NCBI GenBank assembly: GCA_024741835.1
Contig: JAENRP010000095.1
Span: forward strand, 1-64,000
Source of the DNA: Diplocarpon mali
Lineage: Eukaryota; Ascomycota; Leotiomycetes; Helotiales; Drepanopezizaceae
Reading direction: 5' to 3'
Length of the DNA: 64,000 nucleotides
How positions within the stretch are numbered: the stretch's first letter is position 1; the number at the start of each line of letters is the position of its first letter. Positions 59,253 to 64,000 of this stretch are shown piece after piece. A program made the translations under genes and the position numbers. The notes under the pieces are model-generated. The model saw only the letters and a list, made by a program, of their open reading frames with translations. It was not told the DNA's origin and did no database searches.

Positions 59253-60261
59253 TCATAACTTCCCCTCTCGTCCGATAGTGCACTGGCCGCGAGGACGCTT
59301 GCGAGAGCTGCCTGGAGTTGGGTGCATCTTCTCCAGCTTCTCTCTCTTGAGCTTTTCGTCCAGAACACGGGCTGGATTCGCCGTTAGTACGCGTGTGCAT
59401 GGCAAGTAGAGCAGTCGACTCACTGAGAACGTCGTATCCGAACTGCGGGAACTCCAAGCATATTGATCGGAACTCGTCTTCGGCCTCGGCGCGCAAGGTG
59501 TGGGAGCGGGTAGCCCAGAAGTTTGCCACGGGAGCACGGATGGCGGAATCGTCCTTGTCAGTGTGCGCGTATACGAATTTGGCGTACGCGATCTCGCCCA
59601 TCGCGGTCGAGTTGACGCAGTGGATCTTGGAAGATGCGAGGGACTTCAGTGCTGGAAGGCCGAGCGTAACAGCGAGGGTGTAGACCCGACCGTGCTTCAG
59701 GAGCTGGTCGCCGGTCTCATCGACTTCGGGAGTGGCAGGATCTCTCTCAAGCTCGCGAGAGCCAGCAATCTTGCGCGGGAAGTAATCACCCGTATAGAGG
59801 TACTCGAGAAAACATCCGACGGCGTCGAGGTCTTCGTCAATTAGGTCAATCCGGCGCTCCTGGAACCCTGTTAGCTATCGCTCCCCCAGAAGGATTGTCG
59901 CCAGGCCTACAGAGATGTCGTCGCTGAACTTCGCACATGCATCTGCGAACCATGGGCTTCGAGTCAAGAGCGCCTGATGCGCGGTCAGGAGAGCCTGCTC
60001 GTCGCCTTGTCCGACCAATAGCCCTATGACGGGACTCTTGAGGTAGTCAACGTAGGTGGTGCGGGCGACGACATTCTCCATGAGTTCTCCTTGACAAGAC
60101 AAGCCATCTTCGCCAACCTCGCGCTCGCCCTCGGCCGCTGCCTGGGTCTCTACCGCAGCGCCAGCCTCAAGCTCGACAATGGGAACGTCGCCGCCCATCT
60201 CAACATCAGCGGGAATGTCGGCTGGGATGAGCTCCTCGTAATTATATCCTGGGTCCGCCAT
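59253..60261 (-). CDS. BTB/POZ domain protein of unknown function
   Basis: Exons 60261-59911, 59859-59424 and 59371-59253 encode 301 aa. An acidic N-terminus (about 1-70) leads to a BTB fold: LKSPVIGLLVGQGDEQALLTAHQALLTRSPWFADACAKFSDDIS, then ERRIDLIDEDLDAVGCFLEYLYTGDYFP across intron 1. A helical region follows (YTLAVTLGLPALKSLASSKI). The C-terminus is Lys/Arg-rich (RVLDEKLKREKLEKM...SSRKRPRG). BTB domains mediate dimerisation and often Cullin-3 binding, but fungal proteins of this type are mostly uncharacterised, so no function is assigned. Introns are 51 and 52 nt, with clean GTAGGC and GTGAGT donors. Confidence 0.85.
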
Positions 60262-61057
60262 AGCTTCGGGAGAGAGTAGATTGGCCAGGCGCTTCGAAGG
60301 GGTAGATCCGAGCAGTTGGAAATCAAGGTCCGCGGGTCGAAGTCGCCGGAAGGCTAACCAGAGCGGCGATGGGAAACACGTCGCGGAGGGTGGATAACGA
60401 GTGTAAGGCAGCCGATCTGGACACAATTGATTCTCCGAACGATGGTGACAGTTGGTGGTTTTGGGATGGGACCAGGGACGGCGATTGAAAACCCTGGGGG
60501 AGGCTCGACTATGTTTTTGAGAGCTCAAGCCTCAGCCCACCAAGTGGCACGAGAGCCCACGATGTATACAGCCCACATACCCAGGTATCTATCTACATTA
60601 TGCTACGGTACACCTATATCTATCTACCTCCACCTTGCTTATCTTTCCCCCTCGTCTTTTTCTTCTTCTCTTTCCTTGTCTTGCGATCATGGCAACAATT
60701 GATGGCGAGAATAGTTGGTTGGAGACGGCCTCGGCGACCTCTGAGCCTTGTCAAGCAAGGACATAGGTGAGGTACGGTATGCGTTGAAGCATTGCATTTA
60801 CAACTATGCCCCTGCTTATGAAGCTTACAGGACTTCCACCTTCACCTGAGTTACGTCTGGTCTGGAGCATCCTAGCTGTTGCTCACGTGGGTTTACCTTG
60901 CGGTAACAATATTTGGCTTGCTCTCTTCTGGTCACCCGTACTTCTCGATTAAGAGCAAAGCCGCTGTCTCGAAATCACCAGGTAGTTCCAACATAACAAG
61001 GTTCATTTGAAGCTGGACATCCACTGTATCGTACAAGATCATGCCATTATGCAGCTC
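60262..61057. other. Upstream of the BTB gene; 3' flank of the PAP2 gene
   Basis: Pyrimidine-rich patch (CTTATCTTTCCCCCTCGTC) near 60634-60670. No gene is seen. Confidence 0.5.
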
Positions 61058-62253
61058 TTACAAACAAGCCATCCTCCGGCCTCTGTCCCCAGTGCTCGGA
61101 AGTGGCTTTTCCAGTCTCAAGCACCAAAGCAGTACGTCCTCCAGTGGCAACATTACAAGGAATACCTTGTTGCACAGAAAAGCAACGATAACGACGACGA
61201 AAGCAACGCACGCGTCGAGGTAGTAGTGGTTGGCCGTTGCGACAATGGTGATGAGGATCCAGCAGGGGTACCCGATTGCCAACATGAGATAAAATAACTG
61301 CCAGAGCTTGGACTTTCGCTTCTCGCCGGGCTCAAGCGATCTCCGCAGGATCCCCGAGTGATACAGCATGGTCATCCCAATGCAAAACGAGTATCCGAAA
61401 TGCATCGACGGCATCGCCGCCAAAGAATTGACATATTTGCCTGACATCCACACACTCTCGGCGTTGTTGTGCCCTACGCTGTCAAGAAACCCGTATTCGC
61501 GCGGGAGCAACCGAGGCGGCATGCATGGGTAAAGAATGAATATCATAAAGGCGAGGAGATTGGTCAGAGTCATGGTTCGTCGGACAGTGGAAAAAGTGTC
61601 AAAGGATGGAGCGACGTAATAATACCACGCAATAAACCTGGAAGGGTCAGCAAAAGCCCCAGTCAACCAACCGAACGAAAGGCATACCCGACAGTTCCAG
61701 GGATATGTATCAAGGCATACGAGCGGTTCAGAACGGTCAGAAACGTTTGGTGTCCATGCATGAACCACTGCTGTACGGTTCTCTCGTGCACTGGCCAGAG
61801 GAAGCTCAGCCTGGAAAGCTGCTCGAACTCTAGAATGGCCAGGCCATGGTCTTGTGCAACGTTCCAGATGCCTGTCTTGGAGAATAGCGCCTGTGAAGTG
61901 AGACTTGTACAGCGGTAGAAGGCGTACGTAATGATCCAGTAGAACATCTCCATCAGAAAAGGGAACTTCTGCATGATGCGGCTGTGGAGGTGGTCCGCGA
62001 AACGAGCCGAGTTCGGGGTATAGATTATCTTTCCACAGCATGACCTCTTTTTCGGCGGGTTCACCATCATCGACATGGTATCTTCGTCGGCCCCAGTAAT
62101 CATGCATTCTCGTATGAGCAGGTCCTCAGACGATCGCGCTGAGCTTGTTTCGGGGTCTTTGTCCAGAAGGCCATTGCTTCCCCTTCTCCCTAGCAGCCGG
62201 AACCCTCTTCTTCTCGTCAACACCATGGATCCTATCAGTATACTGGCCACCAT
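61058..62253 (-). CDS. PAP2-superfamily integral membrane protein (PAP2_3/IPC synthase-like)
   Basis: Exons 62253-61688 and 61637-61058 (intron 50 nt, phase 2) encode 381 aa. After a basic N-terminus of ~90 residues there are about six membrane segments. The two late catalytic motifs of the PAP2_3 group are visible: SLAAMPSMHFGYSFCIG and TANHYYLDACVAF, each with the expected histidine. The group includes inositol phosphorylceramide synthases and phosphatidic acid phosphatase-like enzymes, so a lipid phosphotransfer or phosphatase role in the endomembrane system is likely. The exact substrate cannot be told. The intron junction restores HIPGTVGFIAWYYYVAP. Confidence 0.85.
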
Positions 62254-64000
62254 CTGTACGCTGTCAGTAGGTTTTTGGCAGTCTTGTCTTGTAACCTCTC
62301 ACCATTGGCTCTGCCCAGCCTGGGAGTCTCCATGCTGGCGCCGAATTCCACTTGAGCTCCTCCCATGGAACCGTAATATTCACCGAGGGAAGCATTTCTT
62401 CTCTACGCCTCTCCCAACTTCCAGGGTGAAGAATCCTAACGCCAAATCGCGCTGTGGTAGTCCGAAAGCGGAGGAGCCTATCCCAGGGTTTGCAATTGAA
62501 AGTGGTGACTATGTAGTGGTGTGGAGGCTTCTGGTTGATGGTATGCACAGAATATACCTAGAGGACGATGTCGAAAGAGGGTCGAGCTATTAGAGCGCGG
62601 TATCACTGAGCACCCAGACGAAGGCGTGGAAAGGAGCAGTCGGGTTGTTGTCTGAGATAGTAGGCTGCGCTTGACACCGAGTTTGAGGATTCACCCGGAG
62701 AGCAAAACGAGAGGAAGAAGATGACGGAAGACGACGAAGTCGATGGAGGAGATGGAGGAGGAGGAGAGGGGGGGAGGGCGGAGGGTGACTGTGACTGTGA
62801 CTGCAGAAGAAGTCACGGTCCGTAAAGAAAGGAAGGCATGATGGGAGACATAACGGGGAGGCATGATGGAAGGCATGATGGGGGCGGAGTAGGTGGTACA
62901 GTCCGTTCTCGAGAAGGCATGTACGTAGTCCGGCACGACTCTTGGCATGGAAGATCAACGCCACAGCTCAAACTTCGTCGGAGGATATAACCATCACATA
63001 AGATGCTTGACGAACATGGGGCTGCCGTCCCCCTGCGACACATCGATTCCTTGAGCCGATCTTCTGTTCGCAGAACACGAACCATGCCGACGCCGAGCAG
63101 AGATACGATACGGAGTAGAGGCTGCCCAGCAAGCCAGAAAAAAGCAGCCTGTCGTTTCGTGGGGCCAGATGGAATTTCCGGAGAACTGGACCATGCGCCG
63201 ATTGTTGGCGATGAGTCCCTATGGGCGAGAATACCTGATACCTAGGATGGACCGATAGGGGAAGCTGGGGATCGGGAAAAGGAATAAGGGTTGTCTGTAT
63301 GCGAACTCGGCCCCTGGCTTGGCTGGAGCTGCCCCGACCAGCTTCAAGAACAACAACAGGAGTGACAGTAACATCAGCAGCAGCCTGCTTACAATCTAGT
63401 CTAACCTGTCTGGTCTGAAGGGATTCGCAGATTGGCCACGTCCAGCGACGCGTCCATCTCTGGACTCATCTTTCGGACTGAGCAGCATCAAATCGTCAGC
63501 ACGCCTGGAAGAATCAGGAAGCGCCGAGCCCCTCACATCAAAGTAAACAAAGCCCGAGTTCGTGTCGGTGCACAGGTCTTGACGAAGTACCGTACTGGGT
63601 ATATGACTCGCTACGTCTAGACGCCTTCGACTGTTGCATGGATTCTGCACATCCAGGCTGCCCGTTTGACTCAGCTGTGTCTCGAGTAAACGGGGCCAGC
63701 CCAATGTTGCAGAGCGATGGCAAGGGGCTCGGCTGGGGAAAAGAGCGAAAGAGAACAGGAAGCGCGAAACGAGACACCGACGAGCTTGTCTGTTGACTTG
63801 TCACGTATTTCCTCTCGGGTCGAAATATCTCGAATGAGGATGCCGGTGTCGTCCCTACTGACCGAGAGGACAAACCATGATTACCGGTAGCTGGGAGGGA
63901 CGATGAGATGGAATACGACCAAATGTGCATGAAGAAACGCTCGGGCTACCACCATAACCCAACTGTGAGCCGATGCATATGCAGTCGATGTTGAGATCGA
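62254..64000. other. Window end, no supported gene
   Basis: Frames up to 130 aa on both strands (for example 63538-63930 -) lack domains. GGAGGAGGAG purine runs lie near 62735-62775 and a GGCATGATGG motif recurs three times at about 62835-62885. The first ~300 bp is probably the upstream region of the PAP2 gene. Confidence 0.45.

Noticed and set aside
1..64000. tRNA, rRNA, CRISPR array, telomeric repeat or secondary-metabolite cluster
   Set aside because: No T-loop or box sequences, rRNA cores, CRISPR-like spacer structure, TTAGGG arrays or polyketide/peptide synthase domains were seen; a tRNA scan was not possible by eye at full sensitivity.

Overview
The window is nuclear DNA of a filamentous ascomycete (Pezizomycotina). 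Genes carry short GT-AG introns, mostly 44-65 nt, with CTAAC-like branch sites. Genic DNA is GC-balanced, while two AT-rich islands hold transposon relics with the dense CAA/CAG/TGG-to-stop changes typical of repeat-induced point mutation (RIP). No species was identified; the protein set would suit Leotiomycetes or a neighbouring class, which is inference only.

Layout. 1-8.6 kb is an AT-rich island without a live gene. It holds a Copia (Ty1) pol relic on + (integrase, reverse transcriptase, RNase H in order), a Gypsy-type Gag relic on -, and a recurring ~24-bp imperfect palindrome. 9.2-18.0 kb has COX16 (-) and a nine-exon Mec1/ATR kinase gene (+) that share an upstream region. 19.0-20.1 kb is a mutated Tc1/mariner relic. 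Past it lies a 57-aa secreted peptide gene with a defensin (CSalphabeta) cysteine pattern. 24.5-30.4 kb: Nudix ADP-sugar pyrophosphatase, Pho80-type cyclin and Xaa-Pro aminopeptidase, all +. 31.1-38.5 kb: KRE9/KNH1 glucan protein (-), cystathionine beta-synthase (+), SRP receptor beta (-), AKR1 palmitoyltransferase (+). A 12-copy minisatellite follows AKR1, then nuclear ATP9 (+). 42.7-56.1 kb: epoxide hydrolase (+), ECM14 pseudo-carboxypeptidase (-), SYT1-like Arf GEF (+), SRP72 (-). 57.7-62.3 kb: a short StuA-like APSES regulator (+), a BTB protein (-) and a PAP2-type membrane protein (-). The last 1.7 kb holds no gene I can support.

The genes are mostly housekeeping: genome checkpoint, respiratory assembly and ATP synthase, ER targeting (both SRP72 and SRP receptor beta), Golgi/lipid trafficking, cell wall, and sulfur and phosphate metabolism. 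They form no operon or obvious pathway cluster. All exon models were assembled by hand from splice consensus, phase continuity and family resemblance recalled from memory; each multi-exon model sums to a whole number of codons. The most noteworthy items are the defensin-like peptide beside the AT-rich island, an intron in the ATR gene that seems to need a GG donor, the truncated StuA-like protein, the palindromic repeat shared by the retroelement relics, and the alternating 44/42-bp minisatellite.
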